From assembly GCF_003935895.2 (NCBI RefSeq), contig NZ_CP054057.1, positions 1 to 64,000 of the forward strand: 64,000 nucleotides of DNA. The letters run 5' to 3'. Numbering within the stretch: position 1 is the first letter of the stretch; every line of letters begins with the position of its first letter. This document shows, piece after piece, positions 9,011 to 19,238 of this stretch. Position numbers and translations under genes: made by a program. This DNA comes from Scandinavium goeteborgense. Its GTDB lineage: Bacteria > Pseudomonadota > Gammaproteobacteria > Enterobacterales > Enterobacteriaceae. Under the pieces are notes generated by a model that saw only the letters and a list, made by a program, of their open reading frames with translations, was not told the origin of the DNA and ran no database searches.

Positions 9011-9508
9011 GTGAGCGTTAGGGATATGCTATATGAGCATGAGAGATGGGTGTTCTCAAAAAATGAAGAGGGTCAACGACTTCATTTAAATGAGAAGGAT
9101 CTAAATGGTATGTATTTTTCCAGTGCAAATATGCGCGGCGGCATCCTTACAAACTGCAATATGCAGAATACAGTTATGCGCTACGCGAATTTCCGTAGCG
9201 CGTTGTTAAATAATACAGACTTCAGCAACGCGGATTTACGTGGTGCTGATTTACGAGGAGCCAATTTAACTGGATGTAACCTGTACCGGACGCAATTGTA
9301 TGGATGTGATTTAAGGGAAGCGAAGTTGCCAGTGAATTCATTTATGATTCATCATGGGAACGATTTCATATTTTATTTCAACGATGTGTCAGTTTTGGTT
9401 AACAAAGATTTCTATACACTAGATGATTGTATGGAAATGCAAACTGTCAATGCTGCTATCAAAACCGTATTAGAGGCGCTAACAAATAATAATAATAGGG
9501 TAGGGTAG
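9011..9508 (+). CDS. Pentapeptide-repeat protein
   Basis: A 165-residue protein with a run of A(D/N)LXX-type pentapeptides from about residue 32 to 102 (for example NADLRGADLRGANLTGCNL). Such runs fold as a right-handed quadrilateral beta helix. The GTG at 9011 is preferred to a TTG at 9005 because GAGGG lies about 6 nt upstream. The C-terminal 60 residues have no repeats and match nothing I recognise. Some pentapeptide proteins protect gyrase and others are secreted effectors; nothing here decides. The gene stands alone between a regulator and an IS cluster. Confidence 0.75.
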   Translation: MSVRDMLYEHERWVFSKNEEGQRLHLNEKDLNGMYFSSANMRGGILTNCNMQNTVMRYANFRSALLNNTDFSNADLRGADLRGANLTGCNLYRTQLYGCDLREAKLPVNSFMIHHGNDFIFYFNDVSVLVNKDFYTLDDCMEMQTVNAAIKTVLEALTNNNNRVG

Positions 9509-9881
9509 TAACACATTGATATAAAAAATTTAATGATCTATTTATGTAATGACTAGATATATTTTTTACTGAAGGCCGAGTTACTTTCTTATGTATATAA
9601 ATAGCCCGATCAACTTCAACATGTTTTTGACATTGTGATTCAAGTAACATTGTAGTCAAATTCAACAAGCGTCAGTCTGTCTAGACATTTCCGGTCCTTA
9701 CGATGATGTATGTTCGAACACCTCCGTACTGACTGAACCGCCCCGGTAATCCTGAAGACTACACTCTTTGAGAGAGGTACCCAGGATGACAAAACATAAC
9801 CGATTTCCCCCTGAAGTGATCTTACCCATCAATAGTGGACACGCTGCTAAGTGAGTAAACTCTCAACCAGAGGTATCTCAC

Positions 9882-10181
9882 ATGACAAAACCAGCATCAA
9901 CCATCAAAAAGCCCCGCAAGCAGCACACACCTGAATTCCGTCAGGAAGCCCTTAAACTGGCTGAGCGTATTGGTGTTGCCGCCGCATCCCGCGAGCTCAG
10001 CCTGTATGAATCGCAGCTCTATAACTGGCGTAGTAAACAGCAGCAACAGCTCGCATCCTCTGACCGTGAAAATGAACTCGCTGCTGAAAATGCCCGTCTC
10101 AAACGCCAGCTGGCGGAACAGGCTGAGGAGCTGGCTATCCTCCAAAAGGCCGCGACATACTTCGCGAAGCGCCTGAAATGA
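9882..10181 (+). CDS. insE: IS3 transposase OrfA
   Basis: A 99-residue OrfA, very close to IS3 InsE: HTH region ([20 protein letters not shown] ... [14 protein letters not shown]) and a C-terminal coiled coil ending [15 protein letters not shown]. It overlaps orfB by 4 nt (ATGA). Confidence 0.88.
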   Translation: MTKPASTIKKPRKQHTPEFRQEALKLAERIGVAAASRELSLYESQLYNWRSKQQQQLASSDRENELAAENARLKRQLAEQAEELAILQKAATYFAKRLK

Positions 10182-11043
10182 AGTATGTCTTTATCGAAAA
10201 ACATCAGGCCGAATTCAGCATCAAAGCGATGTGTCGCGTCCTCCGGGTGGCCCGCAGCGGCTGGTATGTCTGGCGTCAGCGACGTTCTGTGATGAGTTCA
10301 CGTCAGCAGTATCGTCAGTGCTGCGATAGCGCCGTTCGTGATGCCTTCGGGCAGGCGAAGCAGCGCTATGGCGCGCCACGCCTGACAGACGAGTTGCGGG
10401 CGCAGGGCCTGACGTAAATGTCAAAACAGTGGCCGCCAGCCTGCGTCGTCAGGGGCTGCGGGCGAAAGCCTCGTGCCGGTTCAGCCCGGTCAGCTACCGT
10501 GAGCACGGGCTGCCCGTGTCAGAAAATTTACTGAAACAGGATTTTTACGCCAGCGGCCCGAACCAGAAGTGGGCCGGAGACATCACGTATCTGCGCACAG
10601 ACGAAGGCTGGCTGTATCTGGCGGTGGTTATCGACCTGTGGTCGCGTGCTGTTATCGGCTGGTCAATGTCACCCCGCATGACGGCACAGCTTGCCTGCGA
10701 TGCACTACAAATGGCCCTCTGGCGGCGTAAACGCCCGGAGAATGTCATTGTTCACAGTGACCGTGGCGGTCAGTATTGCTCAGCGGATTATCAGGCATTA
10801 CTGAAACGGCATAATCTGCGTGGCAGTATGAGTGCAAAAGGGAACTGTTATGATAATGCCTGCGCGGAAAGCTTTTTCCACTCGCTGAAGGTGGAATGTA
10901 TCCACGGGGAACGCTTTATCAGCCGGGAAATAATGCGAACAACGGTGTTTAATTATATCGAGTGTGATTACAATCGGTGGCGTCGTCACAGTGCGTGTGG
11001 CGGTATCAGCCCGGAACAATTTGAAAACCAGAACCTCGCTTAG
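10178..11043 (+). pseudogene. insF: IS3 transposase OrfB, single-base frameshift
   Basis: Reads [20 protein letters not shown] to ELRAQGLT and then TAA near 10416. The remainder, starting [15 protein letters not shown], continues in another frame to 11043 with an intact DDE core ([31 protein letters not shown]). IS3 has three residues between ELRAQG and NVKTV; here only 8 nt lie there, so one base has been lost near 10412-10417. Confidence 0.88.
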
Positions 11044-11368
11044 GCCTGTGTCCATTTTTGGTGGGGAAGATCAAAGTTCGTCAACGCGCTATTCGTATGG
11101 TTCTGGAAAACCAGAATACCTACAACTCACAATGGGCCGCTATCTGCTCCATTGCCCCTAAAATCGGCTGCACTCCCGAGACATTGCGTATCTGGATCCG
11201 TCAGCATGAGCCCGTTGATGATGAGCAGAATGTGCTGACTGCCAGTGAACGCCAGCGTCTGAAAGAACTGGAACGGGAAGTCCGGGAGTTGCGCCGCAGC
11301 AATGATATTCTGTGTCAGGCTTCAGCGTATTTTACCCAGGCGGAGCTCGACCGCCACTGGAAAAAATA

Positions 11369-12178
<810 letters not shown>

Positions 12179-12220
12179 TCACTCAGGCAAAATACTCTTC
12201 AGGAAAACCGGAGCGGTTCA

Positions 12221-12411
12221 ATTTTGATTTGTTCCGGGGTTATTGGAGAGGCGTTTGATATTTTGCCCTGCCGGTCATCACGCAGCTGTTTTACCCATTT
12301 CATCATCGTAGAAAGGCCAGCGTCCATGGCCTTCGCTGTCTGAGCGGTTGTAATATTTTGAACGACGACCAACTGGGGTGATTCACGTCTGAATTCAGAA
12401 CTAAATTTCAT
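12221..12411 (-). pseudogene. Truncated IS3-family OrfA
   Basis: N-terminal part of an Orf[17 protein letters not shown], then a second HTH ending [20 protein letters not shown] and [12 protein letters not shown], cut off at the right end of the IS3411-like element. It resembles OrfA proteins of the IS3 group but is not one of the other elements in the window. Confidence 0.65.
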
Positions 12412-12467
12412 TCATTTTCAATGATGCACCTGTGTTGTTCTGAGGTGATCATGTAAGCACACCCGTT

Positions 12468-13352
12468 TTAGTTCCACGCACTTTTTGAGATTTCTGGTTT
12501 CTCAGCCATCAGCCGGTACTCTTCCGGTGTCAGGTTATTCAGGGATTCATGGGGCCGCTCACTGTTGTATTCGTTCAGCCAGCGTTCCGTTATTTCCCGT
12601 GCTTCGTTCAGCGTTCTGAACAGATAAAAATCCAGTATTTCGGTCCGGTATGTTCGGTTAAATCGTTCGATAAAGGCGTTCTGCGTCGGCTTACCCGGCT
12701 TGATAAATTCCAGCATCACACCATGCTCTTCAGCCCATTGCGCCAGAGTCAGTGAGATCAGTTCCGGCCCATTATCCATCCGCATCTTTAGCGGATATCC
12801 ACGGTTTGCCACTATCCTGTCCAGCACCCGCACAACCCGCTGCGCCGGGATATTCAGGTCAATTTCTATCGCCAGAGCCTCGCGGTTAAAATCATCCACG
12901 ACGTTGAAAGTCCGAAAACGTCGGCCACATGTCAGCGCGTCGTGCATAAAATCAATCGACCAGCTCTGGTTAAGTGCCTCAGGTGTCGCAAGTGGAGCCG
13001 GATTGCGCACCGGTAGACGTTGCTTTCCTTTACGACGAAAGTTCAGTTTCAGCAGACAGTAAATCCGGTGTACACGCTTGTGGTTCCAGGCGTTACCTTG
13101 CCTGCGAAGCACCTGAAAAAGCTTCTTAAATCCGTATCGCGGATAGCGTTCTGCCAGTTCAGTCAACGCCAGGATCACCGGTTCATCACGTCGTGTCTCC
13201 GGTTGATAACGAAACACCGTCCTGCTCAGCGATAACATCCTGCATGCCTGGCGTATGCTCATCGTAAAATGTACGGTCAGATAGCTGACGAGCTCACGAT
13301 TTATCGCTGGTTTTAAAGCTTTTTTTCGATGACGTCTTTCAGCGCCCGGCAT
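12468..13352 (-). CDS. IS1222-like transposase OrfB
   Basis: A 294-residue integrase-domain transposase: HTH_21-like region near 35-80, then the DDE triad in SWSIDFMHDAL, MRMDNGPELIS and NAFIERFNRTYRTE, and the C-terminal WLNEYNSERPHESLNNLTPEEYR. It overlaps the end of orfA by 40 nt, so it is probably produced by frameshifting. Confidence 0.9.
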   Translation of the reverse strand: MPGAERRHRKKALKPAINRELVSYLTVHFTMSIRQACRMLSLSRTVFRYQPETRRDEPVILALTELAERYPRYGFKKLFQVLRRQGNAWNHKRVHRIYCLLKLNFRRKGKQRLPVRNPAPLATPEALNQSWSIDFMHDALTCGRRFRTFNVVDDFNREALAIEIDLNIPAQRVVRVLDRIVANRGYPLKMRMDNGPELISLTLAQWAEEHGVMLEFIKPGKPTQNAFIERFNRTYRTEILDFYLFRTLNEAREITERWLNEYNSERPHESLNNLTPEEYRLMAEKPEISKSAWN

Positions 13353-13579
13353 TCCAGACTCAGATCGGCAAACATCTGTTTGAGACGACGATTCTCGTCC
13401 TCAAGATCTTTGATTTTTTTGATATCAGCGGCCTCCATCCCGCCATATTTCGCCTTCCAGTTGTAGTAGCTGGCTTCGGAAATTGCGGCCTCGCGGCACA
13501 CATCTTTGACGGTCCTGCCCGCTTCGACTGATTTCAGGACGGCGATGATCTGGTGCTCGGTGAATCGGATCTTACGCAT
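13313..13579 (-). CDS. IS1222-like transposase OrfA
   Basis: An 88-residue OrfA starting MRKIRFTEHQIIAVLKSVEAG, with the second helix ASYYNWKAKYGGMEA and leucine zipper DLEDENRRLKQMFADLSLE. The ATG at 13579 matches the conserved family start; an upstream ATG at 13600 would only add MSPVEIA. Confidence 0.88.
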   Translation of the reverse strand: MRKIRFTEHQIIAVLKSVEAGRTVKDVCREAAISEASYYNWKAKYGGMEAADIKKIKDLEDENRRLKQMFADLSLECRALKDVIEKKL

Positions 13580-13658
13580 CGCGATCTCCACAGGTGACAT
13601 AATCAGTATGTCGGAAGATCTCTAAAAGTGAATGGCACGGATTACAGGGATACTTACA

Positions 13659-13993
13659 ATCATATCTCCTATGTTTTTCAGCAAAACAATAAATATGGTC
13701 TCGGTGAGACTCTGAATATGACAGGTTTATTTCGAGAAATGCGGACAAATTTTTGAGCAGTCTTTTTTAGGCACTAAAAATTTCTAGGCTACCTGGCAAT
13801 ATGGTTGAAAGTGCCCGCTCCAGTATTGGACTTCAATGCTGAGGCGAAGGTGCGTATCATGCACCTGATTCGAGAGTGGGATATAAATATATTTATGGTC
13901 AATAATACTGAGCAGAATAATGTCTGGTAGGCTCTCGTCTTTATGCGGTGATAATCCGATTATATAAGTTATATCTATGGAGTGGTACAAATA
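13659..13993. promoter_or_regulatory. Fimbrial operon leader region
   Basis: A 335-bp AT-rich gap between the IS1222-like element and the major pilin gene; it must hold the fimbrial promoter. Seen here: a short inverted repeat AGGTGC/GCACCT at 13848-13866, a -10-like TATATAAG near 13964, and GGAG at 13979-13982. No long inverted repeats of an invertible fim-type switch are visible. Confidence 0.4.
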
Positions 13994-14554
13994 ATGAAGT
14001 TCGCTAAACTTGCCCTGGTTGTATGTATGAGTGTTGCTGGTATGAATTCTGCGCTGGCAGCAGGTCCTAGTGGCGATGCACCAACAGGTGTTGATCAGGG
14101 ACACGGTCAAATTACTTTCACCGGTTCAATCATCGATGCGCCGTGCTCTATCTCTCCTGAGTCACAGGATCAGACAGTTCCACTGGGCGAAATTTCTTCT
14201 GCAGCCCTCAAAGATGGTGGCACGTCCACTGCAGTACCGTTTACGATTGACCTTGATAACTGCGACACGTCTGGTTTAACGGATAAGACAGTAAGCGTTA
14301 CTTTCACCGGTGCTGCTTCCGATGTTGGAACTAATTTACTTGCGCTGAATGGCGACGCTAAAGGTGCAGGTATCGGTATTAAAGATGTAGCCGGCAATGA
14401 TATTGTGTTAGGTACCGCTACGGACCCACAGAACGTAAATGACAGTAATAACCAGCTGCATTTCTCCGCTTTCTTGCAGGGTGATAATGCTTCAGGTGCA
14501 ATCATTCCTGGTGGCTTTACTTCTGTAGCACAATTTACTTTGGCTTATAATTAA
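13994..14554 (+). CDS. Major fimbrial subunit (type 1/P-like pilin)
   Basis: A 186-residue pilin precursor. Signal peptide MKFAKLALVVCMSVAGMNSALA precedes AGPSG. The mature protein has the chaperone-usher pilin features: GQITFTGSIIDAPCSI with the first cysteine of the disulfide, FTIDLDNC with the second, and a C-terminal beta strand ending QFTLAYN for donor-strand exchange with the chaperone. The ATG at 13994 is preferred over one at 13982 because it starts the signal peptide. It is followed by a weak hairpin and eight co-directional fimbrial genes, which fits the strongly expressed shaft subunit. The organisation recalls the MR/P and P-fimbrial (pi) clade. Confidence 0.88.
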   Translation: MKFAKLALVVCMSVAGMNSALAAGPSGDAPTGVDQGHGQITFTGSIIDAPCSISPESQDQTVPLGEISSAALKDGGTSTAVPFTIDLDNCDTSGLTDKTVSVTFTGAASDVGTNLLALNGDAKGAGIGIKDVAGNDIVLGTATDPQNVNDSNNQLHFSAFLQGDNASGAIIPGGFTSVAQFTLAYN

Positions 14555-14573
14555 TTTTATTGATCTAGAGCTG

Positions 14574-14589
14574 GAGCCAAGGATGGCTC
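14574..14589 (+). terminator. Weak intercistronic hairpin after major pilin
   Basis: GAGCC at 14574-14578 pairs with GGCTC at 14585-14589 around a 6-nt loop, without a T tract. In related fimbrial operons such hairpins raise major-pilin mRNA relative to downstream genes. Only a 5-bp stem, so weak support. Confidence 0.3.
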
Positions 14590-14622
14590 TAATATTCAAA
14601 CACCTTGAGAGGAAAAGGTGCG

Positions 14623-15147
14623 ATGCGTCGGAAAATAATTCCGCTAATTTTGTTACTTGGGTTGTCATCCCTTGCCAACGCTAAAGATTCTGGGCATGGG
14701 ACTGTTAATATGGAAGGCTCAATTATCGACTCGGCATGTGCAGTGGATACGAAGAGTAGATATCAGGTTGTTGATATGCACTCTCAGCCTCTGAGCGAAA
14801 TGATTAGTGATGGCAGAGCATATGACTACCCATTTTCAATACATCTAATTAATTGCTCACTCGTACACGCGGGGCATCAAACAGAAAGCTGGCAAGCCTT
14901 CCAGGTTACATTCGATGGAAAAGTAGATGGAGATAATTTTGGCTTGGATGGTGACGCAGAAGGAATCTCATTGCAGATACATGATGATGGCGGGAATGTC
15001 TCACATCCCGGCATCGCTATGCCTGCCAGGAGTTTAAAACCAGGTGATATGACATTAAATTATACAATGAGTCTGATTAGTAATGACAAAGGTCTAAAAT
15101 CAGGAAGTTTTCATACTACGGTTCGATATAAATTAGACTACTACTGA
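14623..15147 (+). CDS. Minor fimbrial subunit (PapH/MrpB-like position)
   Basis: A 174-residue pilin-domain protein with signal peptide MRRKIIPLILLLGLSSLANA, first cysteine in SIIDSACAVD, second in FSIHLINCSL, and C-terminal strand FHTTVRYKLDYY. Its place between the major pilin and the usher is that of the anchor/terminator subunit (PapH, MrpB). The ATG at 14623 is chosen because AGAGGAAAAGG lies just upstream. Confidence 0.75.
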   Translation: MRRKIIPLILLLGLSSLANAKDSGHGTVNMEGSIIDSACAVDTKSRYQVVDMHSQPLSEMISDGRAYDYPFSIHLINCSLVHAGHQTESWQAFQVTFDGKVDGDNFGLDGDAEGISLQIHDDGGNVSHPGIAMPARSLKPGDMTLNYTMSLISNDKGLKSGSFHTTVRYKLDYY

Positions 15148-15178
15148 TTATAAAAGTTGTTAATTCAAGGTGTGTGAA

Positions 15179-17767
15179 GTGAAAAACAATAACCAAAAAT
15201 CAAGACCATTGCCATTTAGAGAACGCATTGCTTCTGCAACGCTATCGATTGTATTAAGTGGGGTCAGTATTTGCTCACATGCCGAAGAAATTCAATTTAA
15301 TACAGATGTCTTAGATGTCAAAGATAGAAGTAACATAGATATCGGCAGATTCTCTAAGTCTGGCTACATTATGCCTGGCGCTTACGATTTTAGTGTAAGT
15401 GTTAATACACAGACTTTACCCGAAGAGTACACTGTTAATTTCATCGACGATCCTGATTCAAAAAATAGCAGCTACGCATGTCTGACGGCTGAAATCGTTG
15501 ATCAACTAGGCTTAAAAGATAGTGCAAAAGAAAAGTTGATTTGGAAAGATAAAGGGCAATGCCTTGATATCAACAGCCTTCCAGGTCTGACTGCAAAAGG
15601 TGATTTAGGATCTTCAACGCTTATAATAAATATTCCGCAAGCTTATATGGAATATACCGCGCCGGATTGGGATCCTCCATCTCGTTGGGATCATGGGATA
15701 AACGGTTTTTTGTTTGATTATAATGTCAATGCAACGTCTAATTGGCAGCATAGCGATTATAATCAAGATAAAGATTATTCCCTTAGTGGTAATGGCACAA
15801 CTGGGGTAAATTTAGGAAATTGGCGCTTCCGTGCCGATTGGCAGGCGAATTTAGATCATGCAACCGGGTCTGGTGACAATAGTCAAAAAAAGGTAGATAT
15901 CAGTCGAGCCTACGCATATAGACCGATTCCTTCAATAGGCGCTAAACTAACCGTAGGTGATGATTACTTTGACTCTGACGTATTCGATAGCTTCCGTTTT
16001 GTAGGGGCAAGCCTCGATACTGACGATAATATGTTACCTCCCAACTTACGTGGCTATGCACCAGAGATTACCGGTGTCGCGAGAACAAATGCAAAAGTTA
16101 CTGTCAGCCAACAAGGCAGGGTACTCTATGATACACAGGTGGCGGCAGGGCCATTCAAAATTCAAGATATTAGTGATTCCGTATCTGGGAGCTTAGATGT
16201 ACGCGTTGAAGAGCAAGACGGTTCGGTACAAACATATCAAGTTAATACGGCAAGCGTTCCCTATCTAACACGACCAGGGAGTATCCGTTACAAGCTTGCT
16301 GTAGGTAAGCCTCGCGAATATGACTATGGCTCGTCAGACACAGAGAATCAAGACGGTACTGATAATTACAATGACAGCTATGATTATAGTGATTATGGCC
16401 CTTCATTCGGCTCCGGTGAGATTTCTTGGGGTATAAGTAACGGCTGGTCTCTTTATGGAGGCGCTATTGGCGGCAAAGACTATAATTCCCTTTCGCTTGG
16501 GGTTGGTCGTGATATGCTGGCATTGGGTGCTGTGGCTCTTGATTTTACAGGTTCTCGAGCCTTGGTCCCTCAAAGTGATAAAAGCCTCACCGGTGGGTCA
16601 GTGCGCGTAAGCTATTCTAAAAACTTTGATGAGTACGATAGCCAAGTGACTTTTGCAGGCTACCGTTTCTCTCAAAAAGATTTTATGACAATGAGTGAGT
16701 ACCTCGATGCAATCCATGGTGATGATACACAAGAAAATAGCAAACAAAAATACACAATAACGTTCAATAAGCAATTCCGTAAGTCAGGAATGAGCATTTA
16801 TGCTAATTTTAGTCATGAAACTTATTGGAATAGCCCAGTAAATAACTACTACAACGTCTCACTTTCGCGTACGTTTGACGCGTTTGGTTTTCATAACATA
16901 AGTCTTTCTTTGACAGCATTTAAAAACAAATATAACAATACAAATGATAATGGGGCCTACTTGGGCCTTACACTACCCATTGGCGATAACGATAGCGTGA
17001 GTTTTAACTCATCGCTCAGTAACAATGAGCTAAGCAATAGTGCTAGCTATTATAATACTATTGACGATCATAATAGCTATCAGTTAAGTGCCGGGGAGTC
17101 CAGCGACGGACCAACAGCAAGCGGCTATTATACCTATTTAGGAGATGCGGCTGAAGTTGATAGTAATATGAGCTATCAGGCAAATCAGTTCACTTCCGTA
17201 GGTGTGAGTATAAAAGGTGGGTTTACAGCGACATCAAAAGGCGCTGCATTACATCGTACGAACTCAATGGGTGAGGCCAGGTTGATGGTTGATGTTGGAG
17301 ATACCGCTAATGTACCTGTTCAGGGATACGGTGCAACTGTACGTACAAATAGCATGGGTGTAGCGGTGATTTCAGATGTAAATAGTTATTACCGTAGTAA
17401 AGCAAATATCGATATTAATAATCTCGATAACAACGTTGATGTCACAAATTCCGTTGTACAAGCAACACTGACTGAAGGTGCAATTGGTTATCGTAAGTTC
17501 GCCGTGATTACCGGCGAAAAAGCAATGGCAACAATACGGCTTGCAGATGGCTCAGCACCTCCATTTGGGGCATTAATAACAAATAAAGATAAGCAACAAA
17601 CCGGAATCGTTGGCGATGATGGGACTGTTTATTTAAGTGGTATTAATGCCAACGAAGAAATGAATATAGAGTGGGATGGTAAAAAACAATGTTCGATTAT
17701 ACTACCGAGTGCGCTGCCTAAGGATTTAACATTGTCAGGAATCAACCTGCTGCTTCCATGCAAATAA
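15179..17767 (+). CDS. Fimbrial outer-membrane usher
   Basis: An 862-residue PapC/FimD-family usher that forms the outer-membrane pore and assembles subunits. It has a signal peptide ending SHA before EEIQFNTDVLD, then the N-terminal chaperone-binding domain (IDIGRFSKSGYIMPGAYDFSV) and 24-strand barrel region with SYDYSDYGPSFGSGEISWGI. The plug (PPNLRGYAPEITGVARTNAKV) lies inside it, and the C-terminal domains end in a cysteine pair (KKQCSIILP ... LLLPCK). A GTG at 15179 with AAGG upstream is taken as start; an in-frame GTG at 15170 is possible. Length is normal for the family. Confidence 0.9.
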   Translation: MKNNNQKSRPLPFRERIASATLSIVLSGVSICSHAEEIQFNTDVLDVKDRSNIDIGRFSKSGYIMPGAYDFSVSVNTQTLPEEYTVNFIDDPDSKNSSYACLTAEIVDQLGLKDSAKEKLIWKDKGQCLDINSLPGLTAKGDLGSSTLIINIPQAYMEYTAPDWDPPSRWDHGINGFLFDYNVNATSNWQHSDYNQDKDYSLSGNGTTGVNLGNWRFRADWQANLDHATGSGDNSQKKVDISRAYAYRPIPSIGAKLTVGDDYFDSDVFDSFRFVGASLDTDDNMLPPNLRGYAPEITGVARTNAKVTVSQQGRVLYDTQVAAGPFKIQDISDSVSGSLDVRVEEQDGSVQTYQVNTASVPYLTRPGSIRYKLAVGKPREYDYGSSDTENQDGTDNYNDSYDYSDYGPSFGSGEISWGISNGWSLYGGAIGGKDYNSLSLGVGRDMLALGAVALDFTGSRALVPQSDKSLTGGSVRVSYSKNFDEYDSQVTFAGYRFSQKDFMTMSEYLDAIHGDDTQENSKQKYTITFNKQFRKSGMSIYANFSHETYWNSPVNNYYNVSLSRTFDAFGFHNISLSLTAFKNKYNNTNDNGAYLGLTLPIGDNDSVSFNSSLSNNELSNSASYYNTIDDHNSYQLSAGESSDGPTASGYYTYLGDAAEVDSNMSYQANQFTSVGVSIKGGFTATSKGAALHRTNSMGEARLMVDVGDTANVPVQGYGATVRTNSMGVAVISDVNSYYRSKANIDINNLDNNVDVTNSVVQATLTEGAIGYRKFAVITGEKAMATIRLADGSAPPFGALITNKDKQQTGIVGDDGTVYLSGINANEEMNIEWDGKKQCSIILPSALPKDLTLSGINLLLPCK

Positions 17768-17849
17768 TTTATTAAATGAAACCATTATTTATATCGATGA
17801 GCAAATATATATGAGTACGAATAAGTCTTTCACCCTGTTAGGGGGACGC

Positions 17850-18584
17850 ATGAACAAAAAACATTTAGCTATCATTGGTGGTTTAGCTGGAATGCTATAC
17901 ACACAATTCGCCTCAGCAGCTATAGCTCTTGATCGAACTCGTATTATCTACGATGGTGCAAATCGCTCTGTTTCTGTGGCGGTTTCAAATGAGAATAAGG
18001 ACTTGCCATATTTAGCCCAGTCATGGCTGGAAGATGATAAGGGTAATAAAATATCTACTCCGATTGCCGCACTACCCCCAATTCAGCGCATTGATGCCGG
18101 TGGTAAGAGCCAGATTAAGCTTCAGGCGCTTCCTGAGGTGAACTCTCTTCCTCAGGATAGAGAGTCGGTGTATTATTTTAACCTTCGTGAAATTCCACCA
18201 AGGAGTAACAAACCGAATACGTTACAAATTGCACTCCAAACACGTATCAAATTGTTCTATCGCCCGAAAGCAATTGCTGTTAAACAATCAGATGCACCAT
18301 GGCAGGAAAAACTAACATTGTCTTATGCAGGTGGCAAAGCTGTAGCTAAAAATCCAACCGCATATTACGTAACATTAATTGATGTTAAAAAGAATGGTAA
18401 GACAATCGAAGGGTTTCAGCCAATGATGGTTCCACCGAAAGGGGAAGCAACCATTCCAGGAAATAGCAGTGATTTGGGAAATGCACCAGTATTAACATAT
18501 GTTAATGATTTTGGTGGGCGACCAACAATGAAGCTTCAGTGTAATGCCGGGCAATGTCATGTCGTGGAAAGCACTAATAATTAA
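17850..18584 (+). CDS. Periplasmic fimbrial chaperone (PapD-like)
   Basis: A 244-residue chaperone: signal peptide MNKKHLAIIGGLAGMLYTQFASA, then an Ig-like N domain with IALDRTRIIYDGANRSVSVAVSN and the signature YYFNLREIPP near 115, and a second Ig domain. The C-terminus has a cysteine pair (LQCNAGQC) as in PapD-type chaperones. The ATG at 17850 has GGGGG 4 nt upstream; the upstream ATG at 17811 would place extra residues before the signal peptide. It delivers subunits to the usher by donor-strand complementation. Confidence 0.9.
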   Translation: MNKKHLAIIGGLAGMLYTQFASAAIALDRTRIIYDGANRSVSVAVSNENKDLPYLAQSWLEDDKGNKISTPIAALPPIQRIDAGGKSQIKLQALPEVNSLPQDRESVYYFNLREIPPRSNKPNTLQIALQTRIKLFYRPKAIAVKQSDAPWQEKLTLSYAGGKAVAKNPTAYYVTLIDVKKNGKTIEGFQPMMVPPKGEATIPGNSSDLGNAPVLTYVNDFGGRPTMKLQCNAGQCHVVESTNN

Positions 18585-18639
18585 GTTTGTAGGCACTCTT
18601 GAAAGATAGAAATTTGAATATAACTCTCCGGTGAATTAA

Positions 18640-19230
18640 ATGCTAAAAACACTGCTATCTTTCTCTGTTGCTTTCTCCCTCTCATTATCGGCCTACGCTA
18701 ACCCGCCGGCCGATAACTGGGATGTAGATGGTGAGCATGGTGAAATTTATGTCACAGGGCAAATGACTGAAGGTGCTTGCCAACTTGATATGGGATCTGC
18801 GCTACAAGAAATTTCATTAGGTGACGTTTCTACGCAACAATTAAAAAATATTGGCGAGAGGTCAGCTCCAGTGACTTTCCAACTACGCCTGCGCAATTGT
18901 GTTAGGGTGCATTCTTCTCAAACGAATGAGCGCACGGACAGTAAAGCATGGAGTGAAGGCCAGCCAGTAATTTCAGTAACGTTTCTCGCGCCTGCAGATG
19001 CAGATAATCCCCAATTAGTCAAAGTTCAAGGGAAATCTATCTCTGGTGTAGGGTTGCGTATTACTGATGAACTTCACCGAGATATTCAGTTGGGAAGCAG
19101 GAGTCAACCAATATTTTTAACTCCTAGAAATGACACCTTAACATACTATGTTTCTCCTGAAAGAACGCAGGCACCGCTTAACGCAGATGCGTACTCCGCT
19201 ACTGTAAATTTTAGACTCAATTATGACTAG
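18640..19230 (+). CDS. Minor fimbrial subunit (MrpE-like position)
   Basis: A 196-residue pilin-like protein with signal peptide ending AYA, first cysteine in MTEGACQLDM, second in LRLRNCVRV, and C-terminal strand ATVNFRLNYD. It resembles the 14623-15147 product (long insert after the second cysteine). It lies directly after the chaperone, 55 nt downstream, so it is part of the same transcript. Role in the shaft or anchor is unresolved. Confidence 0.75.
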   Translation: MLKTLLSFSVAFSLSLSAYANPPADNWDVDGEHGEIYVTGQMTEGACQLDMGSALQEISLGDVSTQQLKNIGERSAPVTFQLRLRNCVRVHSSQTNERTDSKAWSEGQPVISVTFLAPADADNPQLVKVQGKSISGVGLRITDELHRDIQLGSRSQPIFLTPRNDTLTYYVSPERTQAPLNADAYSATVNFRLNYD

Positions 19231-19238
19231 GCTTAAGC

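Larger units (their letters stand above)
9817..11073 (+). mobile_element. IS3 (or close relative), nested
   Basis: A 1257-bp element starting TGATCTTACCCATCAATAG and ending GTGGGGAAGATCA, flanked by a 3-bp duplication AAG (9814-9816 and 11074-11076). The length is one base short of the 1258 bp of IS3, which agrees with the single-base loss seen in orfB. Confidence 0.9.
12452..13658 (-). mobile_element. IS1222-like element, copy 2 (intact)
   Basis: A 1207-bp element with ends TGTAAGCACACCCG (12452) and the complement of TGTAAGTATCCC (13658), flanked by the 4-bp duplication ATCA (12448-12451 and 13659-13662). Both reading frames are complete. It lies directly upstream of the fimbrial operon and in the opposite orientation. 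Confidence 0.9.

Noticed and set aside
13659..13993. Invertible (phase-variable) promoter switch upstream of the major pilin
   Set aside because: No pair of long inverted repeats and no fim-type recombinase gene nearby; only a 6-bp repeat is present.
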